A stretch of 64,000 bases of DNA from positions 310,001 through 374,000 of the forward strand of contig NZ_JBELAU010000007.1 in assembly GCF_040253585.1 (NCBI RefSeq), in the 5' to 3' direction. A program made the position numbers and the translations under genes. The stretch comes from Emticicia sp040253585. GTDB lineage: Bacteria; Bacteroidota; Bacteroidia; Cytophagales; Spirosomataceae. Each line of letters starts with the position of its first letter. The stretch's first letter is position 1. A model generated the notes under the pieces. The model was not told the DNA's origin. It ran no database searches and saw only the letters and a program-made list of their open reading frames with translations. Below, one piece after another: positions 1-9,783 of the stretch.

Positions 1-370
1 ACCACATATTTATGGAAGTCTGACTTTTGAAGCTTATTTTGAAGAATTGAAGGCGATATTTCCTGACGTAACACTACATTATTTTCAGTCGAACCACGAG
101 GGAGCAATCATTGATAAAATCCACGAAGTGGGCTATGGCGATACCGAATTTGCAGGAATTGTCATCAATGCGGGGGCATATACGCATACTTCGGTGGCAA
201 TTGCTGATGCACTTTCGGCCGTAAAGACACCTGCCGTTGAGGTACACATCTCGAATATTCATACCCGTGAGGCTTTCCGCCATCATTCGTATCTGACTCG
301 TGTATGCAAAGGCATGATTACGGGCTTGGGCGTAAAAGGTTATGAATTTGGGGTGAGGTATTTTTTGTGA
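1..370 (+). CDS. aroQ: 3-dehydroquinate dehydratase, type II (5' truncated by window)
   Basis: Converts 3-dehydroquinate to 3-dehydroshikimate in the cytosolic shikimate pathway. The reading frame is open from base 2, and the residues before the first in-window start (IYGSLTF) match the family, so the true start lies left of the window. Visible type II motifs are NAGAYTHTSVAIADAL and EVHISNIHTREAFRHHS; the latter holds the catalytic His and the substrate-binding Ser-Asn. The N-terminal part with the catalytic Tyr is outside. The gene is convergent with the next one, only 4 bp away. Confidence 0.95.
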   Translation, partial: PHIYGSLTFEAYFEELKAIFPDVTLHYFQSNHEGAIIDKIHEVGYGDTEFAGIVINAGAYTHTSVAIADALSAVKTPAVEVHISNIHTREAFRHHSYLTRVCKGMITGLGVKGYEFGVRYFL

Positions 371-378
371 TACCTCAC
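353..378. terminator. Hairpin over the aroQ stop and the facing gene's stop
   Basis: Perfect 9-bp arms gtgaggtat (353-361) and atacctcac (370-378) enclose an 8-nt T-rich loop. The hairpin covers the last codons of both convergent genes, so it probably ends transcription from both sides. Confidence 0.5.
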
Positions 379-2405
379 ATTTTAATGATTGTTTTGCTGC
401 TAATCAGCTTTTTATCGTTTCCGTATAATCTCAAAATATACTTGCCTTTGGGTAAGTGTTTTACCGAAATTTGACCGTTTTCAATGGTTTGATTTTCGAT
501 AACTTTACCTTGTAAATCTACAATTTCGACGGTTTTTAGTTGCAAAGTTGAGTTTAACTGCACAAAATCCTCGCTTGGATTGGGGTAAATCTTAAAACTA
601 TCGGCTTCTTTTGAGGTGCTGAGGACTGGGTTGTAGGTTACGGTGTTGGAGAAGACTTGAATAGGAAAGGATATTAAATTACCATTAAACAAGTAATTTT
701 GCGTTATTCCCCCTATAACTCTAAATTTTGGTTTTAAATTAGGCTTATTAAATAGAATTAAATCAATATTTGCTTTTACATTAATTGTAGTATCTTCGGT
801 CTTGTTAATTGCTAAATAAAAATCTTCTTCTATTGATTCCACATAATATTCGGATTTATTTGAAGAATTATTATTCAATTTAAATGGAGTCCATTTCAAG
901 GTCGTATTTTCAAGACTTAGTTTAATATTACAGGACTTATTGAGTGATAGTGCCGATTGAATCCCACATTCATTTTCATACTTAAAGGCATAACAATATT
1001 GATTTTTATCTAAATCAACATCTTTATCCATGTAAAAATTAGAAAAAGATTCTGCTATTTTTTCAAAATTATTGCCATTAACCGAGCGGTAAAAAAGGTA
1101 TTTGCTTCTTTTAATTACCGGAATTTCTAAAATATTAAATCTTATTCTGCTTGAGTCATCAACTGAAACTATCGAAATATTATCAGGTGCAGGGTACTCT
1201 TTAATAGCAGAAGGGTCTATTATAATTTGAGGTGATTTTACCCTTACTTGAGAAGATGCAAGAGATGAACCATTAAAAGTAGTTACTTGAAAATTATATT
1301 TCTTTTTACAATCTAAAAAATCAAGTATTTGAGATGTTGATGTTGTAGAAATAGTGTTTGGCTTCTCTCCAGTACTAAAATAGCTTATCAAATAACGGTT
1401 TAGATTTGCAGAGGGAATATTCCATTCTAATTTTGTTTCATTTGCTGATAAAAATGTCGCATTCAGTTTCATTGTACAGATTTCATCTGATAGCACCTCG
1501 CTATTACAGTCATCTTTGAGCTGCAAACGAAAGCAATAAAGGCTGTCTTTATTCAAACCCTCAATTGTTTGGGTTGCAGATGAAATTCCACTATTTCTTA
1601 TAATTTTCTTACCTGTATCAGTCCAATTACCTTTACCTGTCTTTTTTTGAATAGTATATTCTTGCCCATCTAAACCTGATGATACTGTTAATTTAACACT
1701 TTCGCCACCATTTAAACCTTCTAATTCATTGATAATTGGTTTTGCAACTGAATTAATCCAGTAAGGGTTACTATTGCAAACTTCTATTTCATTTTTATTC
1801 CCTCTTGTATAAATTGCAACAATTGCGGGGGCTGCCACAGGAGGATTTAAATAAGAATGAGTATTATCAAATGGAAAACTTGGTTTTGAAATAATCTCCT
1901 GAAAACCATCACCCCATAAAATTCTATACTTGCCATGTTTCTGGTTTTTAGGCGTATTCAGAAATGTGACAGTTACGCTTTTATCACCGCATGAAGAAAC
2001 CTTTACATCAGGCTGTTCCGGTTGAATAACTTCAACAGCTTTACAAGCGATATAAACTTGTCCTTTATAATTTCCAGCTTGTAATATCCAATAAGTACCA
2101 GATTTTGATACTGTCATTGAAGTTTGTGGTGGAGGAAATCTCGTTATATCCTGCCCATCTTTTAAATCATAAATATAAACAGGATTTATCAATTCATCTC
2201 CATTTGGGGATATTGCATTAAATACACGAAAAGTTGCATCAGGATTTTGTGCGTCTGTACATCCGTATTCTATGTTAGTACTAAATCCTCCGCCAATCAA
2301 AATCCCATTGCCAGGATTAGTACATTGTGTAGGCATCGTAGCCTGCTGCCCAAAAGCACGAATTGAAATGAAAATAAAAAGCAGAAGAGTGGAGAGTTGT
2401 TTCAT
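375..2405 (-). CDS. Secreted protein with type IX secretion (Por) C-terminal sorting domain
   Basis: This 676-residue protein has a Sec signal peptide (cleavage probably after IRAFGQ near residue 20). The middle contains repeated beta-rich stretches resembling fibronectin type III modules (for example around SLYCFRLQLKDDC and KYNFQVTTFNGSS). The last ~80 residues are a typical T9SS type A sorting domain, with FKIYPNPSEDFVQL followed by LQGKVI, LPKGKYILRL and a Lys-rich end. It is therefore expected on the cell surface or released. No catalytic motif was recognised and the ligand is unknown. Codon use and AT content (long poly-A/T runs) differ somewhat from the flanking housekeeping genes. Confidence 0.85.
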   Translation of the reverse strand: MKQLSTLLLFIFISIRAFGQQATMPTQCTNPGNGILIGGGFSTNIEYGCTDAQNPDATFRVFNAISPNGDELINPVYIYDLKDGQDITRFPPPQTSMTVSKSGTYWILQAGNYKGQVYIACKAVEVIQPEQPDVKVSSCGDKSVTVTFLNTPKNQKHGKYRILWGDGFQEIISKPSFPFDNTHSYLNPPVAAPAIVAIYTRGNKNEIEVCNSNPYWINSVAKPIINELEGLNGGESVKLTVSSGLDGQEYTIQKKTGKGNWTDTGKKIIRNSGISSATQTIEGLNKDSLYCFRLQLKDDCNSEVLSDEICTMKLNATFLSANETKLEWNIPSANLNRYLISYFSTGEKPNTISTTSTSQILDFLDCKKKYNFQVTTFNGSSLASSQVRVKSPQIIIDPSAIKEYPAPDNISIVSVDDSSRIRFNILEIPVIKRSKYLFYRSVNGNNFEKIAESFSNFYMDKDVDLDKNQYCYAFKYENECGIQSALSLNKSCNIKLSLENTTLKWTPFKLNNNSSNKSEYYVESIEEDFYLAINKTEDTTINVKANIDLILFNKPNLKPKFRVIGGITQNYLFNGNLISFPIQVFSNTVTYNPVLSTSKEADSFKIYPNPSEDFVQLNSTLQLKTVEIVDLQGKVIENQTIENGQISVKHLPKGKYILRLYGNDKKLISSKTIIKM

Positions 2406-2646
2406 CTAAATAAAGTTGTATTTTATTGAAAGCCACAAAGTTAGACTCAGAAATTTTAGTTTCCAAAAACTCACCCAAATTGCCTGTTTCTACGCTAACA
2501 GTCGTTAAAAACACCCCTTATGTCGATTATTTAATAGGAATAATACAAAAACTTTTATTATCGTAACAGTTCAGTATATTTTTGCGTTTATTTTATATTA
2601 CTTATCTAAATTTCTAAACAGATACTCCTCTAATCATTAGTTTAAT

Positions 2647-3756
2647 ATGCGTACGATTCTGACTATTGTTGCTGTTGTTGCGGTCTTGGTACTTGGCAAA
2701 ATTTTCTTCTTTAAAAAGCCTGATTTAGGCGAAAAAGGTCCAGGAGGCGGAGCAGGTGCAGCACCGTCGGGGGCAAAAGGTGGCGAAAAAGGTAAAGACA
2801 TGAAAGGTGGCGGCCCTGCCGTAGCCGTAAATGTTTTTGTGGTCAATACCGAAAGCCTTGATAATGTGATTACTTCGTCAGGTACGATTTTTCCGAACGA
2901 AGAAATTGAGTTGAGAGCTGAGGCTTCGGGCCGTATTCTTACACTTAATATCAAAGAAGGTAGTCGAGTGGCAGCAGGACAAGTAATTGCAAAAATTAAA
3001 GATACTGACCTTCAAGCACAGTTGAAAAAACTCAATTTCGAGATAGAATTGGCCAAACAAACCGAAGCTCGTCAGAAGAAATTATTGGACATCAACGCTA
3101 TTAGCAAAGAAGAATACGAGATTACGGCTAATAAAATTAATACCCTCAACGCCGACAAAGAGCTCATTGAGGCAAATCTCGAAAAAACAGTTTTGAAAGC
3201 TCCATTTGCTGGAAAAATTGGTTTGAAAAACGTCAGTCAAGGTGCGTATGTGACGCCAACTACAAGTTTGGCAACACTCGTACAGACAAACCCTGTAAAA
3301 GTTGATTTTTCAATTCCAGAAAAATATTCTACGCTCATCAGAGTAGGCAGAAACGTAAAGTTTGAAGTTGAAGGGCAACCAGAAGCACACTATGCTAATG
3401 TAGTGGCTATCGACCCAAAAATCGACCCAAATCTTCGTACTTTAAAACTCAGAGCTTTAGCTAAAAATCCAGCCGATAGACTCGTGCCTGGTATGTTCGT
3501 GAGAGTTTCGGTAGATTTAGATATTGCTCAAGCAATTATGATTCCGACTGAAGCTGTTGTGCCAGTTTTGAAAGGTAAAAAAGTGTATGTAGTTCGTAAT
3601 GGAAAAGCTGACGAAGTAATGATTGAAACGGGCGTGCGTAACGACAAGAAAATTCAGGTTACGAGCGGACTAAGAACGGGCGATTCACTCATTGTTTCAG
3701 GTATTATGGCATTGAAAAAAGATGCCCCAGTGAAAGTTAAAGGAGCAAATAAATAG
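2647..3756 (+). CDS. RND efflux periplasmic adaptor (membrane fusion protein, AcrA/HlyD type)
   Basis: 369 residues. An N-terminal membrane anchor (about residues 2-20) is followed by a Gly/Lys-rich linker (residues 30-55), a barrel-sandwich/lipoyl half (EGSRVAAGQVIAKIKDTDL), an alpha hairpin (residues ~120-185), the second lipoyl half (APFAGKIGLKNVSQGAYV) and beta-barrel and membrane-proximal domains ending at VSGIMALKKDAPVKV. It bridges the inner-membrane pump encoded next and the outer-membrane channel encoded third. There is no lipobox Cys, so it is anchored by the N-terminal helix. A -7-like TATTTTTG lies at 2577-2584, upstream of the start. First gene of the efflux operon. Confidence 0.93.
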   Translation: MRTILTIVAVVAVLVLGKIFFFKKPDLGEKGPGGGAGAAPSGAKGGEKGKDMKGGGPAVAVNVFVVNTESLDNVITSSGTIFPNEEIELRAEASGRILTLNIKEGSRVAAGQVIAKIKDTDLQAQLKKLNFEIELAKQTEARQKKLLDINAISKEEYEITANKINTLNADKELIEANLEKTVLKAPFAGKIGLKNVSQGAYVTPTTSLATLVQTNPVKVDFSIPEKYSTLIRVGRNVKFEVEGQPEAHYANVVAIDPKIDPNLRTLKLRALAKNPADRLVPGMFVRVSVDLDIAQAIMIPTEAVVPVLKGKKVYVVRNGKADEVMIETGVRNDKKIQVTSGLRTGDSLIVSGIMALKKDAPVKVKGANK

Positions 3757-3760
3757 TTTA

Positions 3761-3894
3761 TTGGTTGCTGGTTATTTGTTAGGGGCAATTTTAAGTTCAC
3801 TAAACAAAATTTCCAATGACAGATAACCAATAACTATTCAATAGATTGCCAAAACCGAATAAAATTACGGTCTTTTGACCATTGACCATCGACA
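3761..3894. repeat. Intergenic heptamer-repeat arrays between adaptor and pump genes
   Basis: Three consecutive 7-bp units of form NTGGTTA/TTTGTTA at 3761-3781 are matched by three reverse-complement-type units (tgacaga, taaccaa, taactat) at 3817-3837. A further tandem triplet, tttgacc, attgacc, atcgaca, at 3874-3894 ends 3 bp before the next ATG. The register is exactly 7 bp in each group. Confidence 0.7.
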
Positions 3895-3897
3895 AAC

Positions 3898-6800
3898 ATG
3901 TCAATCTCAACCATCTCTATCAAACGTCCAGTATTAGCCATCGTGATGAACCTACTCATCATTTTGTTTGGAGCAATTGGCTATACTTTCTTGGGTGTAC
4001 GTGAGTATCCATCCATCGACCCGCCTGTTGTTTCGGTGCGTACCAATTACGTTGGTGCTAACTCCGATATTATTGAGTCGCAGATTACCGAACCTCTCGA
4101 AAAGGCATTAAATGCCATTGAGGGTATAAAATCCATTAACTCGTCTTCGAACAATGGTTCGAGCCAAATTACCATCGAATTTGAAATCGGTGTAGATATG
4201 GAAACTGCCGCCAACGACGTGCGTGATAAAGTTTCGAGTGCAGTGCGTCAGCTTCCACAAGACATTGACGGCCCGCCAACGGTTTCAAAAGCAGATGCCA
4301 ACTCTGACCCAATCATGAGTATGCTTTTGCAGTCGGACATCAGAAGCCACATGGAAATCAGCGATTATGCTGAAAACGTAGTTGCTCAACGCCTACAAAC
4401 CATTCAGGGCATTAGTCAAGTAATGATTTGGGGACAGAAAAAATTCTCAATGCGTCTGTGGATGGACCCAAATAAATTGGCGGCACAGGGCGTGACAACA
4501 CAAGATGTAAAACAAGCCCTTGACCGTGAAAACGTAGAGCTTCCAAGCGGGAAATTAGCGGGTGATAATACTGAATTAACCGTAAAAACCATTGGTCGAT
4601 TCAAGGGCGAAGAAGATTTTAATAACTTGATTGTCAAGACAGTAGGCGAAAAAATCATTCGTTTTAAAGATATTGGTAATGCCGAACTCGGAGCAGAAAA
4701 CGAAGAAACGTTGATGCGTATCAATGGTATTCCTTCGATTGGTTTGGCAATCGTGCCACAACCAGGTGCAAACTATTTGGATATTTCGGCACAGGTAACA
4801 AAACGTTTAGACGAAATCAAAAAAGAACTTCCGAAAGATTACCGAATGGAGTTGATGTCGGATAATACTACTTTCATTAAAAAATCTGTTGAAGAAGTAG
4901 GCGAGACACTCTTGATTGCCATCGGCTTGGTTGTTATCATTATTTTCTTGTTCTTCCGTGACTGGATTATCGCTGTTCGCCCATTGATTGATATTCCTGT
5001 ATCACTTGTTGGTACGTTTTTCTTCATGTATATTTTTGGTTTCTCGGTCAATGTTCTTACGCTTCTTGCTATTGTTTTGGCAACAGGTTTGGTTGTTGAT
5101 GATGGTATTGTAGTTACCGAAAATATCTACAAAAAGATTGAAGAAGGCATGAAGCCGATTGAAGCGGCAATCAAAGGAGCAAACGAAATCATGTTTGCCG
5201 TACTTTCTACTTCAATTACGCTTGCTTCGGTATTCTTACCAGTTATATTTATGGAAGGTTTTGTTGGTCGTCTTTTCCGTGAATTCGGTATCGTATTGGC
5301 CACTGCCGTATTGATTTCTGCATTCGTTTCATTGACACTTACGCCAATGTTGAATGCTTATTTAGTAAGAAAAAATCAAAAACATAGTCGTTTCTACGAA
5401 ATGACCGAGCCATTCTTTGAAAGAGTAATCGAAGGATATAGAACTCGTCTGACGAGCTTTATGAATATCCGTTGGGCTGCTATTCCGTTGATTTTACTCA
5501 CTTTTGGTATGACTTGGTATTTCGGAAAAGACCTTCAACAAGAATTAGCTCCACTCGATGACCGTAGTGCCATGCGTTTGCAAATCACTGCTCCTGAAGG
5601 TTCTTCTTTTGAGTTTACTGATAGCTATATTCAAAAACTTGGAAAAACAATCCGTGATTCAGTTCCAGAAGCAAATGTAATTGTAACGATGACAGCCCCA
5701 GGATTTTCGGGTTCGGGTGCAGCTAATACAGGTTTTACGAGGTTAGTGCTTAACGACCCGCAGGACAGAAAACGCACACAGCAACAAATTGCTGATCAAG
5801 TAGGTAAAATCACCAAAAGAATGCCTGATGCAAGAGCGTTTGTGCTTCAACAAGAAACAATCTCTTTGGATAAAAGAGGAGGTTTACCAGTACAATACGT
5901 TATTCAAGCACCTGATTTTGAGAAACTTCGTCAATATGTACCGAAGTTTATGGAAGAAGTGGCTAAAGACCCAACCTTCATGGTATCGGATTTGAACTTG
6001 AAGTTTAATAAACCCGAACTCGAAGTAAGTATTGACCGTGAAAAAGCTAAAAGTATGGGCGTTTCAGTAACGGACGTAGCTCAGTCGATGCAATTGGCTT
6101 TTGCTGGCCAGCGTTTCGGATATTTTACGATGAATGGTCGTCAATATCAAGTTATCGGACAATTTGACCGTGCAAACCGTGACGAACCTCTTGATTTGAA
6201 AAATACTTACGTAAAAAACAATCGTGGCGAAATTATCCAACTCGACAATATTGTAAAAATTAACGAAGAAAGTAGTCCACCACAATTATACCACTTCAAT
6301 CGTTACATGAGTGCCACAGTTTCTGCTGGTTTAGCACCTGGAAAAACGATTGGCGATGGTATCAAGGCAATGGACAAAATCAGAGATAAAATGGGCGATG
6401 AAGTTATCCGAACAGCTCTGGCAGGTTCTTCAAGAGATTTCTCAGAAAGTTCGTCAAATACTCTCTATATGTTCTTATTGGCTTTGGTTTTGGTATATTT
6501 GATTTTGGCTGCACAATTCGAGAGTTTCGTTGACCCATTCATTATCATGCTTACTGTACCTTTGGCGATTGCTGGAGCGGTATTTTCATTATGGTATTTC
6601 AACCAAACACTCAATATTTTTAGTCAAATTGGTATGATCATGCTCATCGGCTTGGTAACTAAAAATGGTATTTTGATTGTAGAGTTTGCGAATCAATTGC
6701 GTGAAAAAGGCATGAGCATCAGAGAAGCAGCCATTGAGGCTGCGGCTATGCGTTTCCGCCCAATCTTGATGACGAGTTTTGCCACAGTTTTAGGTGCAGC

Positions 6801-6996
6801 ACCTATTGCCTTTGCTCTCGGCTCAGCAGGAAAAAGCCGTATGGCGATGGGTATCGTAATCATGGGTGGTTTATTATTCTCATTGGTTCTGACATTATAT
6901 GTAATTCCAGCGATTTATACTTTCTTATCTCGTAACAAAAATTTCGAGCGTATGAAACAAATCGAAGAAATTGCTCACGAAGCTGAAATGGCATAA
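3898..6996 (+). CDS. RND family efflux transporter permease (AcrB/MexB-like, HAE-type)
   Basis: 1032 residues, full length for the family. It is a proton-driven inner-membrane pump, expected as a trimer, exporting drugs or other lipophilic compounds through the TolC-like protein encoded downstream. It has twelve predicted membrane helices in two halves, each followed by a large periplasmic loop. The proton-relay residues are present: the Asp pair in LVVDDGIVVTENI (TM4) and the Lys in GLVTKNGILIVEFAN (TM10). The start MSISTISIKRPVLA is typical. It lies in one operon with its adaptor, 141 bp upstream, and the outer-membrane factor. Substrate cannot be told from sequence. Confidence 0.95.
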   Translation: MSISTISIKRPVLAIVMNLLIILFGAIGYTFLGVREYPSIDPPVVSVRTNYVGANSDIIESQITEPLEKALNAIEGIKSINSSSNNGSSQITIEFEIGVDMETAANDVRDKVSSAVRQLPQDIDGPPTVSKADANSDPIMSMLLQSDIRSHMEISDYAENVVAQRLQTIQGISQVMIWGQKKFSMRLWMDPNKLAAQGVTTQDVKQALDRENVELPSGKLAGDNTELTVKTIGRFKGEEDFNNLIVKTVGEKIIRFKDIGNAELGAENEETLMRINGIPSIGLAIVPQPGANYLDISAQVTKRLDEIKKELPKDYRMELMSDNTTFIKKSVEEVGETLLIAIGLVVIIIFLFFRDWIIAVRPLIDIPVSLVGTFFFMYIFGFSVNVLTLLAIVLATGLVVDDGIVVTENIYKKIEEGMKPIEAAIKGANEIMFAVLSTSITLASVFLPVIFMEGFVGRLFREFGIVLATAVLISAFVSLTLTPMLNAYLVRKNQKHSRFYEMTEPFFERVIEGYRTRLTSFMNIRWAAIPLILLTFGMTWYFGKDLQQELAPLDDRSAMRLQITAPEGSSFEFTDSYIQKLGKTIRDSVPEANVIVTMTAPGFSGSGAANTGFTRLVLNDPQDRKRTQQQIADQVGKITKRMPDARAFVLQQETISLDKRGGLPVQYVIQAPDFEKLRQYVPKFMEEVAKDPTFMVSDLNLKFNKPELEVSIDREKAKSMGVSVTDVAQSMQLAFAGQRFGYFTMNGRQYQVIGQFDRANRDEPLDLKNTYVKNNRGEIIQLDNIVKINEESSPPQLYHFNRYMSATVSAGLAPGKTIGDGIKAMDKIRDKMGDEVIRTALAGSSRDFSESSSNTLYMFLLALVLVYLILAAQFESFVDPFIIMLTVPLAIAGAVFSLWYFNQTLNIFSQIGMIMLIGLVTKNGILIVEFANQLREKGMSIREAAIEAAAMRFRPILMTSFATVLGAAPIAFALGSAGKSRMAMGIVIMGGLLFSLVLTLYVIPAIYTFLSRNKNFERMKQIEEIAHEAEMA

Positions 6997-7003
6997 AAAC
7001 ATA

Positions 7004-7068
7004 GGGCGTATCGCATACGCCTACAAGCACAAATACTCGTTGTAAGGGCGTATGCGATACGCCCTTAC
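7004..7068. repeat. Paired REP-like palindromes GGGCGTATCGCATACGCC
   Basis: Copy one is 7004-7021. Copy two is a 27-nt near-perfect palindrome at 7042-7068 (gtaagggcgtat, 3-nt centre, atacgcccttac). The two copies are inverted relative to each other and fill the gap between pump and TolC genes. This GC-rich palindrome, with its 3-nt centre, stands out from the AT-rich surroundings. Confidence 0.7.
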
Positions 7069-7090
7069 GTATAGATTGAAACTCTTAATC

Positions 7091-8383
7091 ATGAAAAAAT
7101 ACTTTCTGTTCATATTTTTATTGCCTGCTGTTTTACAAGCCCAAGAAATATTAACACTCGAAAATGCCGTTGGAACTGCTCTTGAAAAAAGCTACGATAT
7201 AAAAGTAGCCCAAATGCAGCAAGAAGCATCAGAATTGCAAGTCTTCAAAGGAAATGCAGGAATGCTTCCAAGAGTAGATTTGAATGCCAACGTTGGAAGT
7301 GCATTCAACGAAGTAAGCCAAAAACTCTCAAACGGCAGTGAAATCAATCGTTTTGGTACAAGCCTTGCTCCAACCACAAACTTGGCGATGTCATGGGTAC
7401 TTTATGACGGAAAAAGAATGTACGCCACTCTCGATCGCCTCAAAGGACAAGGACAATTAAGCCAATTACAGACTCGTCAAATGATGGAAAATACCGTTGC
7501 GAGCGTAATGCAGGCATATTACGAAGTGATGCGTCAGAAACAAACGGTGGCTTTTTTACAGACCATCATTAAATATTACGAAGAACGTCTTACGATTACA
7601 CAACAGCGTTGGGAATTTGGTAAAGGCTCAAAATTAGATTATTTACAATCAAAAACTGAGTTAAATACCCAAAATACGCAATTAGTTCAAGCCAAAAATG
7701 CGGTAAAAAATGCGAAGGTGACGCTTAACAACCTTTTACTTAGACCTGCCGACCAAGATTTTGATGTGCAGGAAGTAGTAGGAATTATGTTCGACCCTAC
7801 AACCGAGCAACTCAAAAGTCAAGCTCGTGCTGCCAATAAAGGTTTACAAGCTTTACGTAAATCAACCGATATAAGTTTGATTACTCAAAGAGAAGTAGCA
7901 GCTGCAAAACTTCCGAGAGTAACACTCAATTCGTCGTTTGGTTATTCATTGAGCAAAACAAATGCGGGTTTATTCTTATATAACCAAAACGTTGGTTTAA
8001 ACGTTGGTCTCGGAGCAACTTGGAATATTTTCAATGGTGAAATCGTTCGTCGTCAGATTCAGACTTCAAAAATCAACACAGATATTTTGCGTAAGCAGGA
8101 AGAAAATCTTTGGGTACAATTGGAAGCAGATTTGATGCGTGCATACAATCAATACCAAACAGATAAGGAATTATTGAAACTTGAAGAAGAAAACAACGAA
8201 GTAGCCGAAGAAAATTTGAAGATTTCGTTGGAGAAATTTAAGTTGGGTGGCTCAACAATCTTAGAATTGAACGAGGCACAGCGTAGCTTGAATACTTCTT
8301 TGAATCGCCTTACAAATGCTCGTTATAATATCAAAATCTCTGAACTACAAATCATGCGTTTGAGTGGAGAACTGGTAAAGTAA
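7091..8383 (+). CDS. TolC family outer membrane efflux protein
   Basis: 430 residues from the ATG at 7091. The open frame reaches back to 7052, but that start lies inside a palindromic repeat, and the signal peptide MKKYFLFIFLLPAVLQAQ begins at 7091. It has two internally repeated OEP domains rich in long alpha helices (for example EERLTITQQRWEFGKGSKLDYLQSK and its counterpart near KISLEKFKLGGSTILELNEAQ), as in trimeric TolC channels. It provides the outer-membrane exit duct for the adjacent RND pump. Confidence 0.93.
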   Translation: MKKYFLFIFLLPAVLQAQEILTLENAVGTALEKSYDIKVAQMQQEASELQVFKGNAGMLPRVDLNANVGSAFNEVSQKLSNGSEINRFGTSLAPTTNLAMSWVLYDGKRMYATLDRLKGQGQLSQLQTRQMMENTVASVMQAYYEVMRQKQTVAFLQTIIKYYEERLTITQQRWEFGKGSKLDYLQSKTELNTQNTQLVQAKNAVKNAKVTLNNLLLRPADQDFDVQEVVGIMFDPTTEQLKSQARAANKGLQALRKSTDISLITQREVAAAKLPRVTLNSSFGYSLSKTNAGLFLYNQNVGLNVGLGATWNIFNGEIVRRQIQTSKINTDILRKQEENLWVQLEADLMRAYNQYQTDKELLKLEEENNEVAEENLKISLEKFKLGGSTILELNEAQRSLNTSLNRLTNARYNIKISELQIMRLSGELVK

Positions 8384-8482
8384 TGGATAATGTAAAATTG
8401 AAAATGGAGAATTAATAATGAGTAATCACAAAATGTGTACTTTTCATTATCAATTCTCCATTTTTCATTATCAATTATAAAT
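8383..8482. repeat. Inverted heptamer arrays, 6 + 6 units
   Basis: Left arm: six contiguous 7-bp units of form ATKNANA at 8383-8424, the first using the last base of the tolC stop codon. Right arm: six contiguous units of the complementary form (ttttcat, tatcaat, tctccat types) at 8441-8482, running into the stop codon of the facing gene. The gap is convergent, so the arms could fold into a long imperfect hairpin and act as a bidirectional terminator. Confidence 0.8.
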
Positions 8483-9783
8483 TAAACCGCCCTCGTTTTG
8501 CCTGGCATTGGAATTTGATAATAGCCATCTTTATCTGGTAAAGTTTTAGGCAAAGTATCCCAAGTATAAGCGTCTGGCATAAGGTTGATGTCAGAATTTA
8601 GAGCCTCTTCCCACTTCACACGTTTCCCCGAATAAGTAGCCATACGACCCATAATAGCGGTCATCGTACTCATTGCACCTCTTTCTGCATCATTGATTGG
8701 CTTATTGTTTACGATACAATCAAACAATACATCGTGTTCAACTTGATAAGGGTCACCATCGCCTTCACCTTTATATCGCCAAATATTATTCCCTTTTAAG
8801 TCAAAAATTCTACCTTCAGTTGCACGGCCTTTTGTTCCTATCAAATGCTCCGAAACATCAGAAACCGTACCAGGTTGGTGGCGACACGAACTTGATAAAA
8901 TCATACCGTCGGCATATTTAAACTCTACATTATGGTGGTCATAGATTTCACCATATTTCTTATCTGTGCGTACCTGACGGCCACCCATTCCGAGTGCCTC
9001 TGTTGGATAACCACCTTTAAACCAGTTAATTACGTCTATGTTGTGAATGTGTTGCTCATTGATGTGGTCGCCGCAGAGCCATACAAAATAATACCAGTTA
9101 CGCATTTGGTATTCCATTTCTGTTTGGTTAGGCTTACGCTCATTTACCCAAACACCATCATTATTCCAGTAGCAACGAGCCGCTACGATGTCGCCGATTG
9201 CACCTTCGTCAATTACTTTTTTATAAGTTTCAAGATATGATTTTTGATAATGGCGTTGTAAACCCACAACTACTTTCAAGTTTTTCTTTTTCGATTCTTC
9301 AGCTGCTGCCAAAACTCTACGAATACCTGGGGCATCGGTAGCTACTGGTTTTTCCATGAAAACGTGCTTTCCTTGACGAACCGCTTCTTCAAAATGAATC
9401 GGGCGGAAACCTGGAGGTGTTGTAAGCAACACAACATCGGCCAATGCGATTGCTTGTTTGTAGCCATCAAAGCCTACAAATTTACGCTCTTCCGAAACAT
9501 CTACACGGTCTTTAACTTTTCCTTTGGTTAGGTTTTGGTAACTTGAGTCAATTCTGTCACGAAAAGCATCGGCCATTGCTACAAGTTTTACGTTTTGCTT
9601 TACAGAAAGTGCTTGTAAAGCTGCTCCTGTACCACGACCACCACAGCCAATTAAGGCAACTTTTATGGTATCTTCAACTGAAGAATTAGCGAATGTTTCG
9701 ATTGGTAAAGAAGCCATCGAGATACCGCCTACTGCGGCTGCCGAAGCCTTCACGAAATCACGACGAGAGAAATTTGAGTTCAT
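8482..9783 (-). CDS. Tat-exported Gfo/Idh/MocA family oxidoreductase
   Basis: 433 residues. The N-terminus NFSRRDFVKASAAAVGG is a twin-arginine signal, so the protein is exported folded with its cofactor. A Rossmann fold begins with VALIGCGGRGTGA, and the family EKP motif with the catalytic Lys is in HVFMEKPVATD. The C-terminal part is a GFO_IDH_MocA-type domain. Such exported oxidoreductases in Bacteroidota act on sugars or glycosides with tightly bound NAD(P); the substrate is not evident. A -7-like element TAAATTTG is at 9826-9819 on the minus strand. Monocistronic. Confidence 0.9.
   Translation of the reverse strand: MNSNFSRRDFVKASAAAVGGISMASLPIETFANSSVEDTIKVALIGCGGRGTGAALQALSVKQNVKLVAMADAFRDRIDSSYQNLTKGKVKDRVDVSEERKFVGFDGYKQAIALADVVLLTTPPGFRPIHFEEAVRQGKHVFMEKPVATDAPGIRRVLAAAEESKKKNLKVVVGLQRHYQKSYLETYKKVIDEGAIGDIVAARCYWNNDGVWVNERKPNQTEMEYQMRNWYYFVWLCGDHINEQHIHNIDVINWFKGGYPTEALGMGGRQVRTDKKYGEIYDHHNVEFKYADGMILSSSCRHQPGTVSDVSEHLIGTKGRATEGRIFDLKGNNIWRYKGEGDGDPYQVEHDVLFDCIVNNKPINDAERGAMSTMTAIMGRMATYSGKRVKWEEALNSDINLMPDAYTWDTLPKTLPDKDGYYQIPMPGKTRAV

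Noticed and set aside
2317..2514. 65-residue minus-strand frame overlapping the start of the T9SS cargo gene
   Set aside because: It overlaps the signal peptide region of a clear gene on the same strand and shows no protein-like features.
7052..7090. Upstream start for the TolC gene
   Set aside because: The extra codons lie in a palindromic repeat; the signal peptide begins at 7091.
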